Position numbers and translations under genes: made by a program | The notes under the pieces: model-generated | Told to the model about the DNA's origin: nothing | The model's database searches: none | Seen by the model: only the letters and a program-made list of their open reading frames with translations | Shown: piece by piece, positions 1-13,007 of the stretch | Numbering within the stretch: the stretch's first letter is position 1 | How the letters are laid out: the number at the start of each line of letters is the position of its first letter | Assembly (NCBI GenBank): GCA_037179515.1 | Contig: JAXCGZ010009460.1 | Location: 52,501 to 116,500 of the forward strand | Origin: Halocaridina rubra | Lineage: Eukaryota > Arthropoda > Malacostraca > Decapoda > Atyidae | DNA: 64,000 bases | Direction: 5' to 3'

Positions 1-144
1 AAAAGCTTGTTAAGAAATTATCTCATTCCTTCCCAAGAAGTGGCTGTGAGTCCAGCAAGCGATGTTCCACAAGTCTCGATGGTGTTCATATGCTTTCAAG
101 TTTCAGTATCGTCCTCCAGAGAACATTAAATTTTTTCATTATGT

Positions 145-332
145 TCACTGTGGGTCAAGCGGTAGCATCCTCGACTTTGAGGCGTTAGGTCGAGGGTTCG
201 CGCCCCGTCACGGTCTGAGGTTAGCAAGGGTATGCACTCAGGGTAAGGATTACATCTGCCAAAACAAGTTCTTCGCAACAAGGCAACCGTCCTAGCCCTT
301 AGTAGAAAAGGGGGACCGTGACGCAAAACCGG
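145..332 (+). mobile_element. tRNA-derived SINE, family A (copy 1)
   Basis: The tRNA-like head keeps a pol III B-box-like GGTTCGCGCCC after an A-box-like GTCAAGCGGTAG. The body (GTATGCACTCAGGGTAA, then a CTAGCCCTTAGTAGAAAAGG segment) and the 3' end near GTGACGCAAAACC match six other copies in this window, at about 15.9, 17.0, 22.0, 31.8, 40.5 and 44.2 kb. No poly(A) tail is seen and no target duplication could be made out. It is a non-coding SINE: small ORFs across it on both strands are fortuitous. Confidence 0.85.
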
Positions 333-1715
<1,383 letters not shown>

Positions 1716-2081
1716 CTATATGGTGTTGAATAGATATATAGATAAACTTGAGATATATTATTCAACTTTGTCTTTACGCCCGGGTATGTTTATTAATAGA
1801 AAATAGAAAAATCAGTCAGTCAGAGTAGAATAAAAAAGTTATAAGTACTATCTATATTATAGCTATATAAACCTCGACATTATGTATATCGCATAATAGT
1901 ATTGTCATATTACCTTTTTATAAGGGCGATTCAGAATGCAACTGTGGAAGCAATTTTATTAGCAATGTTTTATTAAGGCAGTTGAAATTAACATGTACAG
2001 AAAAAAGTGCCATTTATTCGATGCTAATAATTTTTCTCAAGAGAATCAGTTAGGTTTGAAAGAGAAAATTAAAAGAAAAAG

Positions 2082-2083
<2 letters not shown>

Positions 2084-2165
<82 letters not shown>
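2084..2165. repeat. (CT)n microsatellite
   Basis: 82 bp of uninterrupted CT repeat. Leu/Ser and Arg/Glu ORFs over it are artefacts. Confidence 0.98.
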
Positions 2166-2168
<3 letters not shown>

Positions 2169-2869
2169 TGATACCTGAAAGTGAGGAAAAGTGATCCACG
2201 AGAAGTGATAAGTAAGGCATTTTGAAAATGGAGTTGACCTTTGTAATTAGGTATTTGCAGTGGATTGCATAGTTATTACCTGTGTTGGATGACTTGTTTT
2301 CTGCGATTCGTTGCCCATTAGGAAAAGACATTGAGTTAAAATCCCGAATTAGGGCCTTTGGGCTGTATACTCAACCTTCATTTATTTTTTGAGGTGAGGA
2401 AGAGAAGTGATGTTTTGTGTCGTTGTCTCCTGTATTACCATCGTTAAATCTTATGATTGACATTAGATGTGTTGGAGAGGTGGTGGTGATGGTGGTGGTG
2501 TTATTGGCGATGGCTTTTGCAAAGGTCCCTTTTTTAAAAACCCAAATAGTAGTAGCAGCAGCAGCAGCAGTGGACCGGAAGTCATAAATTCCACAACCCA
2601 TCTAGGTAACCGAGAATTTACCGAAACTGTCTCTAAAATTAGAGGAATCCGAACAGCTCGCAGAAGCACCTTATGCTAACGCTAAACGACGATACATCCT
2701 CGAATGAGGACGGACGGACATGTTCTGCACCTGTAATTGGCTAACCACAGGAAATCATCTGTGATCATCATCGCCACCCTAATGCAGGTGATTACATGAA
2801 GAACGTCCTATTCACATATCACAAATGTCTTGTAACCTTTAGATGTGTCTGTGTTTGGATTTTTGGTGA

Positions 2870-2871
<2 letters not shown>

Positions 2872-2962
<91 letters not shown>
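2872..2962. repeat. (CT)n microsatellite
   Basis: About 91 bp of pure CT repeat. Confidence 0.98.
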
Positions 2963-2964
<2 letters not shown>

Positions 2965-4225
2965 CAGGAAAACCAATTACTCCCTCCCCCTCCTCTATTA
3001 AGTACCATTTCTAGGTATTATGACATTATACCCCTCCTCAATATAGGTATTATTTATACAATGATAATGACTTGCGTCTTGGGAAATGAAATAAGGACTT
3101 GTAGTCTGAACATTTTTTTGTCATTCTCTGACACATAGAGCCTTGTTGCAGTCATGTAACTCTTCATTGTCTATGATATTTGGGTATGATGGAAGATGAA
3201 GGGCTCCTTCTGTCTTCTGGTGGGATTAAAAGTGTTAAAAGACGGGATATTAAGACGTCAAAGGTATTGGATGTACTTGTTCAATCACTGTGGTTGCAAG
3301 AAATTGATGGAGACTCCAATAGACCGTGTAGCTAGCTAGCTAGCTGGCAGTCAAACGTCGTTTTTTTTTTCGTCTAAATTTCTATTAAAGTCTCAATTAT
3401 GGGTTGTGTTTATGAAATGCTGTCTTTTTTGACGTGTCTTGTGCGTGGGTTATATTGTATTTTTCTTTTTTTTTTTTGGGGGGGGGGGGAATATATCTCC
3501 TAAACCGCTGCTATATTAGAGAACTATTTGTAGAATGATATCGATAGATTAGGTATTTCTAGTGTGTGGATATAATGTTTTTGGAGGAATAGATTTATGT
3601 AACAATTGCTATATTGGAGAACGTAGGTCTAGATTGATATCGATAGATAACTATTTATTTATTTATTTTTTTTATTCGACAAAATACATGTGTTTGCAAA
3701 CTGGACCATTCTTCTACTTCTTCCTCTTCTTTTTTTTTTCTTCTTCTTCTTCTTCGTCATCTTATTGTTATTATTATTATTATCATTATTATTATTACTA
3801 TTATTATGGGCTTTCTTGCTTTTATCTTGAAGATACTTATTTCCTCGACAAACTCGACGCATCTAATTCTTAACCAAATATTTTCTAATTTATTCAAGCA
3901 TCCTTTGAACTGTCATAGTAAGGAAAGGGAATAATGACCTTTAACCTTGGAAATGCAAGTACCTTCTACTGACCTGAAAAGAGGCCTCAAGAGATACCGT
4001 TCTTAGATATTTACTAAATGTCGTGCATGCAAAAGTGTGAGGGAAAACTACATATAATATTATCTGCCCGTTACTTGTTCTAATATATACACATACCCGT
4101 AGATAATTTTTAAGTGCATAAATTATATTTACACTTAGAACATTTTTTTTTATTATTTTTTTTTTACGTTTCGTGATAATAAAAAAATAATTCTTAGAAT
4201 TGATATCGATCGAACTTTCACCCCA

Positions 4226-4258
<33 letters not shown>

Positions 4259-4978
4259 CCAATAAAATGATACTGGATCCCTCTACCCGTATTATAGACT
4301 GTATGTTGTTTAAGTATTTGCTAATACGAATAGCTTTATAACCTTGCACTGCATTTCAGAAATAAATTAACCTAAGCTAAATGATACTTTTCGAGAATGG
4401 GTTTTTTAATTTATTGTCACCGACCCATTTAAAACTTTGAATGTTGTTTTGATTTCTGTGTCATAGAAATTAATTTCTCCCTTGTTTATTTCCAAGACTG
4501 TTTTGTAATACAATATTTAAAAAAACAAAATTATTAATTTTATTTAAATATCCATATTTCTCTGTGCGAATCATGCAGTAATTTCCATTAAGTATTTATC
4601 ATTATTGTTTTATTATATTCAATCATTTAGCATATATTTATGTTAGTCTGACAGTAGTAATAGTAATAACAGTATATGCGTTTCTAATAGTAATAACAGT
4701 ATATGCATTTCTAATAGTGATAATACTTATAGAATTGGAAATAATGCTTTTAAATAAAAGGTTTGGTATTATCGTCCTGTCGATATTAATTAAAACAAGC
4801 TTTGAAATTAATGATAGTTATAATATTTTGTCGGATTTCTATTAACGTGAAAATTTAATGAAATCACGCTAATGTAGGGAAATAATGTCAATAAAGTATT
4901 TATTTAGTAATGACATTGACAGCACTAACAGTGATTACCTGATCCATTCCTCACCATATAATGGTGTTTTTCTAACAC
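2963..4978. other. Gene-free stretch with homopolymers and trinucleotide runs
   Basis: AT-rich, with no supported gene. It holds a GCTA run near 3331, T/G homopolymers near 3467-3490, a pyrimidine run grading into ATT repeats at about 3715-3807, a T30 run at 4229-4258, and a short tandem duplication of a 28-30 bp unit (AATAACAGTATATGC) at about 4655-4720. Confidence 0.6.
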
Positions 4979-4999
4979 ATACACGCACACACACACACA

Positions 5000-5150
5000 T
5001 GGAATTGGCTAAGCGAGGAGGTAGTTAATGCTATCTCAATCCATAGTTTTAAGGACAGGAATAAGTATCGCTAAGTATAAAATGGAACCGATCAGGAGGC
5101 GGGAAGATACGAGCTTTGGGCTCTTTCCCGTAAACACAATTAGGTAATCA
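5000..5150 (+). mobile_element. CR1-like LINE, extreme 3' fragment inside (AC)n
   Basis: This copy matches the last coding codons and 3' UTR of the LINE at 12.3-15.5 kb: GGAATTGGCTAAGCGAGGAG corresponds to about 15321, and the CTTTGGGCTCTTTCCCGTAA and AATTAGGTAATCACAC segments also match. It is strongly 5'-truncated. The left side is (AC)n (about 4979-4999) and the right side continues CACATACACATAC, so it sits inside an AC-type simple repeat like the two other copies. Confidence 0.9.
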
Positions 5151-5445
5151 CACATACACATACTCTGTAACCGATAGATTGTAAATGAGGTGTTGAAGGG
5201 ACTAGCAATATTTATAAAGTTACTGATATCTTAAAATTCCAAAATGTCTGAATATGTATTTTTTCCCCCCGTGTTCTTGTCGGAAAATGAATCGGAATAC
5301 TTAGTATGTATATTCATTTAGGAAAATGTTATTTGTATGTACGTATGTGTGTGTGTGTGTGTGTGTATGGAACTTTTTCTGATAGAGAAAGTTGTAATAT
5401 TTTGCAACTCGCAAATGGTTGTATAAAATTTTTAAAGTACTGAAT

Positions 5446-7109
<1,664 letters not shown>

Positions 7110-7182
<73 letters not shown>
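7110..7182. repeat. (AT)n microsatellite
   Basis: 73 bp of AT repeat. Confidence 0.98.
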
Positions 7183-7186
<4 letters not shown>

Positions 7187-7260
7187 CTTTGTGATCAAGG
7201 TTATAAAATTGTATGTGTTTATACAAGAATAATATTTCTGAGTGTCACTTTTCTTCTTTA

Positions 7261-7705
7261 CAGTTACTTAGAATCTTTAAAGATTTAATCCGTCCCTGTT
7301 TAGAATACTACTCGCACATCTGATGAGCTTTTTCATATACTTATCTCCTTGATTGGGTTGACTCTAAGGCAGTCAGACTTATTAATGATCCTTCTCTTAC
7401 CTTTAATCTGGATTCTCCTTCTCTTCGCCGTAAGGTATCATCCCTTTCTCTTTTCTATCGCTACTACTTCCATAGCTGCTCTGATGAGTTGGCAAGTTGC
7501 AGGGCCTAATCATGTCAAATCTCGAGGTCCTCAGTACTTCGACTATTCTTTCAGCCTGTCTTTTTCCTATTGTGTATCATAACCCCTCTCTGCCTTGTCC
7601 TTACCCTTCTACTTTTTCTTCGTCTTACTTTTTTCTCATGCCTGGGCCTTTATTGATGAGGCCAATTTTCTTGTCTGTCTGGTTGTCACACCTAAAAAAG
7701 AAAAA
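7261..7705 (+). pseudogene. Jockey-type LINE, truncated RT C-terminus and 3' UTR
   Basis: The first 250 bases translate in one broken frame as the C-terminal region that follows the reverse transcriptase domain in jockey-superfamily LINEs: LIRPCLEYYSHI, DSKAVRLINDPSLT, SPSLRRKVSSLSLFYRYY. At least one in-frame stop falls after the SHI, and the frame then decays. It continues into a 3' UTR (CCTGGGCCTTTATTGATGAG, then GTTGTCACACCTAAAAAAG) shared with eight other fragments in the window, showing that these belong to one LINE lineage. It is 5'-truncated, has an A-rich tail, and is non-functional. Confidence 0.8.
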
Positions 7706-8159
7706 ACATGTCTTAAGGATATTTAGCAGGCAGTTGCGACATGTATGTGGTTTTTTTTTAGTGTGTATGTGTAGTTATTTTTGCGGTTTCAGCATTTATT
7801 CTGATTAATGACAAAAATAGCATTTAGCAAAAATCGTCTTAATAGTTTTTACACTAAGTGAATCATTTTAGAGACCCATTGCGTTGCCCACTCCAGTAAT
7901 TATTTCTTACGTAGATTGATTTTTGTGGTCATTTAGACTATTCTATATTGGAAATTACATTCACGACTTTACCTACGAATGAAGGAGTCATTCGTTTCTT
8001 TGGCACTTCATACTGATTAAATTTTTTAAATATAATTATACAACAGAGCCATAGGAAGGGTAATTTTTCACAAAGCCCTTGGTTGCAGAGGTAATAATAT
8101 GCCACACACCCCACTATCCTCCACTTTTTCCAATGGACACTGGCGAAGAAAAGCGGATT

Positions 8160-8335
8160 TTGTAAATATGAGTAACCTCCCAAAACCCTTTGTAAAGTTA
8201 AAGAACCACATAAGCTAGCTAACTAAGATAAATAACCCACAGACCAACCTTGTAAATACTACGAATCTTAGCTTAAATTAGGTTTGGTTAGATTGGATTA
8301 GATTTGGTTTGGTTGGGTTAGGTTAATACCCTGGA
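8160..8335. repeat. GGTTA-rich, telomere-like degenerate repeat
   Basis: The core at about 8278-8332 is a run of GGTTTGGTTAGATTGG and GGGTTAGGTTAATACC. It is preceded by AGTAACCTCCCAAAACCC, which resembles the sequence before a second GGTTA block at about 12.0 kb, so both may be copies of one dispersed element rather than true internal telomere DNA. Confidence 0.55.
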
Positions 8336-8529
8336 GTTGTTCTTGTCTACAAAATCCAGAAATACCGCACAAACCACCTCAGAGAAGCGAACTCGGGAAT
8401 TCTGAGTAAAGGTTTGGTTGTATCACTGATGAGGAGTAATTAATAAATAGCGGGAATTACACTAGAAACAAAGGAGCTTAGAGCAGTGAACTACATATTT
8501 ATACTAAATTCACCGATTTTCCTTCAACG

Positions 8530-8745
8530 AAGAGTCAAGGTATGTAAGGGGGTTCTAGCAGGTAAACTTCAACCAGAACACTATTTGTGGGATATCTGAA
8601 TGTGCGTGGCTGTGAAACGAGTGAGAGTACAAGGGAGATTGGTAATAAGTTGTAGAGCCTAATGATGGGCGTGTTAGATGTGGGTGTAGAAGAGGTGAAG
8701 GGGTTTGTGCTTTGACTTTGCCACCCCATTTAGGAGGGGGATTAC
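8530..8745 (+). repeat. Dispersed repeat, family C (copy 1)
   Basis: The 3' portion GTGCTTTGACTTTGCCACCC followed by a G-rich run matches three other blocks (about 24.3, 37.3 and 48.9 kb) that share TTTGACTCGGCCACCC. Its upstream part is less similar. The class of element is unknown. Confidence 0.5.
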
Positions 8746-8832
8746 AGCTCTTGTATGAAGTAGTAATATTTTTCCGAATTTAATCTTTAGTTAACGCTTC
8801 GTATAGCTTTTAGTAATTACATATATTATGAA

Positions 8833-9115
8833 GTTTTATGCAGTATACCTTATAGAAAGAATAAATTATAATCATTCTTATACTGTAAAAATTATTCTGA
8901 CATATGATATTTTTACATTATGTCGCTTTTATTGTATTTTTATTGTATAATGGCCTACTATATACTTTCTTCAGTTTTATGCATTTATACCTTATAGAAA
9001 GAATAAATTATATTCATTTTTATAATGTAAAAATTATTCTGACATATGATATTTTTACATTATGTCTCTACTACTGTATTTTTATTGTATAATTGCCTAC
9101 TATATACTTTCTTCA
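8833..9115. repeat. About 142-bp tandem duplication, two copies
   Basis: The segment beginning GTTTTATGCA and containing AGAAAGAATAAATTATA and ATTATTCTGACATATGAT occurs twice head to tail with a few substitutions and one small indel. Confidence 0.85.
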
Positions 9116-9149
9116 GTATAGGCATATCATGATTATTATTTATCGTCAT

Positions 9150-9345
9150 CTCAGGGCCTAATCCCGCTATTTATCTAGGTCATCAATACTCCGACTATTC
9201 ACCCTATCCTTTTCCTATTGGGCATCATTCCCTTATTTCTGCCTTGTCCTTCACCTTCTACTTTTCTTAGTATTAATATTTTCTTGGTGTCCGGGCCTGA
9301 TGAGGGCACTTTTCTTGCCTGTCCCGGTGTCACTCATAAGAAAAT
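9150..9345 (+). mobile_element. Jockey-type LINE 3' end
   Basis: It carries the shared tail: TTCTGCCTTGTCCTTCACC, GTCCGGGCCTGATGAGGGCA, then CCGGTGTCACTCATAAGAAAA. It is 5'-truncated with no coding capacity, in the same orientation as the 7.3-kb copy. Confidence 0.75.
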
Positions 9346-9540
9346 TAAAAGTAGGTATCTGCATAGATTACTAGCTGATGTAGTTCCGACTGCTTTTGAT
9401 GGGAATTAATATGGACATTAAAGTTACAGTGACCAATAATAGATATTGGCCTAAAAATAATGCACTATTAGACGTTTCATTATTTTTCTTTATTTTGCAA
9501 GTTTTCGTGAGTTCCAAAGTCAGTAGTGGAGATAATGGCT

Positions 9541-9546
<6 letters not shown>

Positions 9547-9609
<63 letters not shown>

Positions 9610-9755
9610 TTAGATGAGAAAGAGTATTGTACCATAAATTTATTGTCTCTCCTGAGTAGCAACTCGATAAATTTCTACAAAACTAATCTTATTATCTAAT
9701 TGGCGTTGGTCCTGTGGGACTTGCTAAGACGTTTTGGGGGGTAAATTAGGCAGAC

Positions 9756-9797
<42 letters not shown>

Positions 9798-9846
9798 ATA
9801 ATTTAGACATCATTGAGAGAGCGAGAGAGAAAAATATATTAGCCGT

Positions 9847-9916
<70 letters not shown>

Positions 9917-9991
9917 AAATTAGACATCATTGAGAGAGCGAGAGAGAAAAAAGAAATTAGCCGTCTCTGAGAGAGAGAGAGAGAGAGAGAG
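9547..9991. repeat. (GA)n cluster with internal tandem duplication
   Basis: Four GA tracts (9547-9606, 9760-9793, 9849-9911, 9969-9991). The spacer TTAGACATCATTGAGAGAGC with the following ATTAGCCGTCT appears twice (about 9802 and 9918), showing duplication of a unit of roughly 115 bp that included a GA tract. Confidence 0.9.
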
Positions 9992-10150
9992 GGCGCTATG
10001 GTTAAGGAAGAGGATGTTGTAGGGGAGAAAAAGAATAATTTTACCATTCTTATGCTTAGCCAACTTCATATTTCAAGCTCGCCATCTCCAGAAGACCAGT
10101 TGGTACTACCAACGTAGTAGATTACTAACCAAGTGGCTTACCAGCTGGGA

Positions 10151-10152
<2 letters not shown>

Positions 10153-10220
<68 letters not shown>

Positions 10221-10331
10221 TTTTATTCCGTACAGATTAGCCCCTGTTTGCCATAGTTTTTTCTCTATCTAGCCATCTATCTATCTATATATCTATCTAG
10301 CTATCCACCTATCTATCTATCTGTCTCTCAT
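10153..10331. repeat. (CT)n and degenerate (CTAT)n
   Basis: 67 bp of CT repeat (10153-10219), then an imperfect CTAT run at about 10263-10326. Confidence 0.95.
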
Positions 10332-11019
10332 TTCATATCTGTTTCCCAACTTATATAATTCTAGCAACTTCGCACTCGGACTTACTATCCCGAAATGATG
10401 AATATGCGGATGATCCCTTAAAATTTCATCAATCATTGATAGATTATTTTTCTTTCATTCAATTGGTTGGACATCATATACATGCCGGGTATGCTGATTA
10501 CCAATAGTAAGTTTCAGAAATATTGCCTAATTTATATATACTGTATATATATATATATATATATATAGTTTTTTATTTATTTATTATTATTATTAATTTT
10601 TTTTTCTTTTATACTATTCCCAAATTTAAAAATTTTCAAAAAAGTCAGACCTATAAATTACATGCAGTCCTTACTTGTGGAAGTAATGTTTTATGTCAAA
10701 AGAAAGTTTTTTTTTTTTTTGGGGGGGGGTGAAACAGCTGTTGTCTTTTGTTGGATGTGCTTTGGAAGCATCATTGTGGCATTTTCTGTCCATTAGTGGA
10801 GTGTTTTACATGTCAGTTGTAAGGGCCGCTACACGTTGATGCTAAAACTATTATATTTATTGGGTAATTACTACTGTGATTTTGATTATTGATCTATTTA
10901 TGGATTATTTACATGTGTCTATATTATTTTTTGGACTCGAAGTCAAGTGGGTCTCGAGAAAATAGCTCTTTTATATCAAAGACAATCTCACTCTTATTCC
11001 TTCTTTCTATTTATTTACT

Positions 11020-11158
11020 TTTTTATCTCTGGGTCCTCATCTCTGCCTTGTCCTTAACCTTTTTCTTTTCCTTCGTCTGGGTGTTTTCTCGTGCCCGGGC
11101 CTTTATTGATGAGGGCAGTTTCTGCCGTCCCTGTGTCACACTCATAAAAAAAAAATTT
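11020..11158 (+). mobile_element. Jockey-type LINE 3' end
   Basis: It carries TCTGCCTTGTCCTTAACC, GTGCCCGGGCCTTTATTGAT and GTGTCACACTCATAAAAAAA, matching the family tail. It ends in a short A tract and is 5'-truncated. Confidence 0.75.
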
Positions 11159-11334
11159 TTTACTCATGTCTTCCATCCAATCAGGATTAAAGTTTCTAGC
11201 GTTTATTCAGTTATGTTTTTATTAGTATCTAGATCTCTAGATAGATTTATTAATTACTAGATACATAAGTTCGTGCTTATATAGATACGCGAAATCCTAT
11301 TTACACTTGTACTTTTGGATACAGTGATAAATAG

Positions 11335-11340
11335 GCATAT

Positions 11341-11424
<84 letters not shown>

Positions 11425-11521
11425 TAATAATGTGTGGATAGGTGGAGAGAGAGAGAGAGAGAGATTAGTAATTATATAGATAGATGGAGAGAGAGGGAGC
11501 GAGAGAGTGTTTAATAATATT

Positions 11522-11615
<94 letters not shown>
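11335..11615. repeat. (GATA)n/(GA)n cluster
   Basis: GATA steps lead into GA tracts at 11354-11421, about 11445-11463 and 11524-11615, separated by partly duplicated spacers such as TTTAATAAT. Confidence 0.95.
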
Positions 11616-11618
<3 letters not shown>

Positions 11619-11989
11619 ACATTGTGGGACTGTCCGGAACTTTTTTATTTATAACAGTGGAGAAACAACTGTCTCTAGTTTATGCCTTGGCTAGCGATAT
11701 ATTTTCTGATTTGTTACTTAGTGTGTATTCCCGTTCTAGAATTTTGTTTGGTAGGGAAAGGGGAGTCTTTTTGGACCCTTTATTATTTTTAGAAATCTGT
11801 TTTCATCATTTTATTTTATTTTTTTCATGTAAAAGAATGAACCAGAAAAAAAAAATTCTGAAGGGGATTGAAAACTTACTTGTATATTTTGTTGTTTGTT
11901 TATGTATAATCTAGGAATGGTCACTGTCCTTGGCTTTTCCTGGGTATGAATGCATATATAAATTCTTGCTACTAGAGAATAGGTAAAAA

Positions 11990-12090
11990 TTTTTGGAGCT
12001 TGTAGAGTAACCCCCATAACCCCGTATTTAATGTTAAATAACCCTGTAAACGGTTAGGGTTGGTTAGGTTAAGTTAGGTTACGTGACTTG
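11990..12090. repeat. TTAGG-like repeat block
   Basis: CGGTTAGGGTTGGTTAGG then TTAAGTTAGGTTACG is close to the arthropod telomere unit TTAGG, but degenerate. The preceding AGAGTAACCCCCATAACCCC resembles the flank of the 8.3-kb block. Confidence 0.55.
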
Positions 12091-12354
12091 CCTTGTCAGT
12101 ATGAAAAGCTCTAGATCACGGCGGGGGGGGTTACTGTTCTTAACAAGATCCTAAGTTTCTCAAGCTTTGACTATACTATATAAGTTTTGCTGTGTGGATA
12201 TTTGCTACTTAAATGAAATATTTTTTTTCGGACTCATATGCAACTCCATGTGGCTGTCATTAAGAAATCAATAGAAGTGTTATTCTAGTTGATATATGAT
12301 TTTTGCTTCTAATTGTAAGATACGCACACACACACACACACATGTAGGGAAATA

Positions 12355-12573
12355 TTGTTGAGAAAAAAAAGTCTAAAAGACCTTCAAGAATTCAAAGAAG
12401 TGTTCATTAGACGATACAGAACACAGGAAGAGATGGGAAAGATCAAAAACTTGTTGCAAGAGGCAAGAAGGTTAAATGAAGAAGAGAAGAAAAATTTTCA
12501 TTACAGAGTTCTTCCAGACAAAGGGGAGATAAAGAAGATAATGACAGAAGATCAGGGGATGGGGCCTCATTAA
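12355..12573 (+). pseudogene. LINE 5' coding remnant (linker or ORF1 end)
   Basis: A 72-codon frame, rich in Lys, Glu and Arg (IKNLLQEARRLNEEEKKNFH), lies directly upstream of the endonuclease. It stops at 12571-12573, whereas the frame that reads into the endonuclease is already open from about 12520 (KEDNDRRSGDGASLRLLYTN). The two frames are offset, so a small indel probably separates this segment from the endonuclease. Similar charged segments precede the endonuclease in related LINEs. It could be the end of ORF1 or the N-terminal linker of ORF2. No nucleic-acid-binding knuckle is visible. The apparent start abuts the (AC)n boundary and need not be a real initiation codon. Confidence 0.55.
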
Positions 12574-13007
12574 GATTGTTATACACAAATGCTGATGGAT
12601 TAGCTGGTAAAGCAGTAGAATTAAAAGATAGGATTCACAACAGTAAGGCAGATATAGTAGCAATTACAGAGACTAAGTTGAGTGAGGACATAAACAGTGT
12701 CACAGTTTTTCCTAAGGGTTTCAGAATACTAAGGGTTGAAAGATCTGAGAGGACTGGTGGAGGGATAGCACTGCTCATAAGTGAAAGGATTCAAGTCGAA
12801 GAAATAAACTTGGCTATAGAAAGTGAGATCAAGGAATTTCTTGTTGCTCGCATAAATACTGGGTCAGAGAGCATTATAATAACTGTTGTATACAACCCAC
12901 CAAGGAACCAAAATAGGCTTGAAGTTTATGAGGAAAGTCATATAGGTACTATTGAAGTCATAAACTCAGTTGTTAACATGGCACGGGAAAAAAATGTAGG
13001 ATTTTGA
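12543..13007 (+). CDS. LINE ORF2, N-terminal half of AP endonuclease (frameshifted)
   Basis: This is the first part of the apurinic-like endonuclease that nicks the target DNA. Visible motifs are LLYTNADGLAGK (the N-containing start motif), IVAITETKLSE (catalytic Glu), GGGIALLISE, and ITVVYNPPRN. The frame ends in a stop at 13005-13007, immediately before the GDFN motif, which continues in the next frame from 13004. The break lies in a short T run, consistent with loss of one base. No ATG fits the N-terminus: the frame is open upstream to about 12520, so the start shown is arbitrary. A full endonuclease of this family is about 220-240 residues. This segment supplies about 150. Confidence 0.85.
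   Translation, partial: DRRSGDGASLRLLYTNADGLAGKAVELKDRIHNSKADIVAITETKLSEDINSVTVFPKGFRILRVERSERTGGGIALLISERIQVEEINLAIESEIKEFLVARINTGSESIIITVVYNPPRNQNRLEVYEESHIGTIEVINSVVNMAREKNVGF

Noticed and set aside
2084..2165. Poly Leu/Ser, Arg/Glu and Tyr/Ile ORFs across CT, GA and AT tracts here and at many other tracts
   Set aside because: Dinucleotide repeats give open frames in several phases on both strands; not coding evidence.
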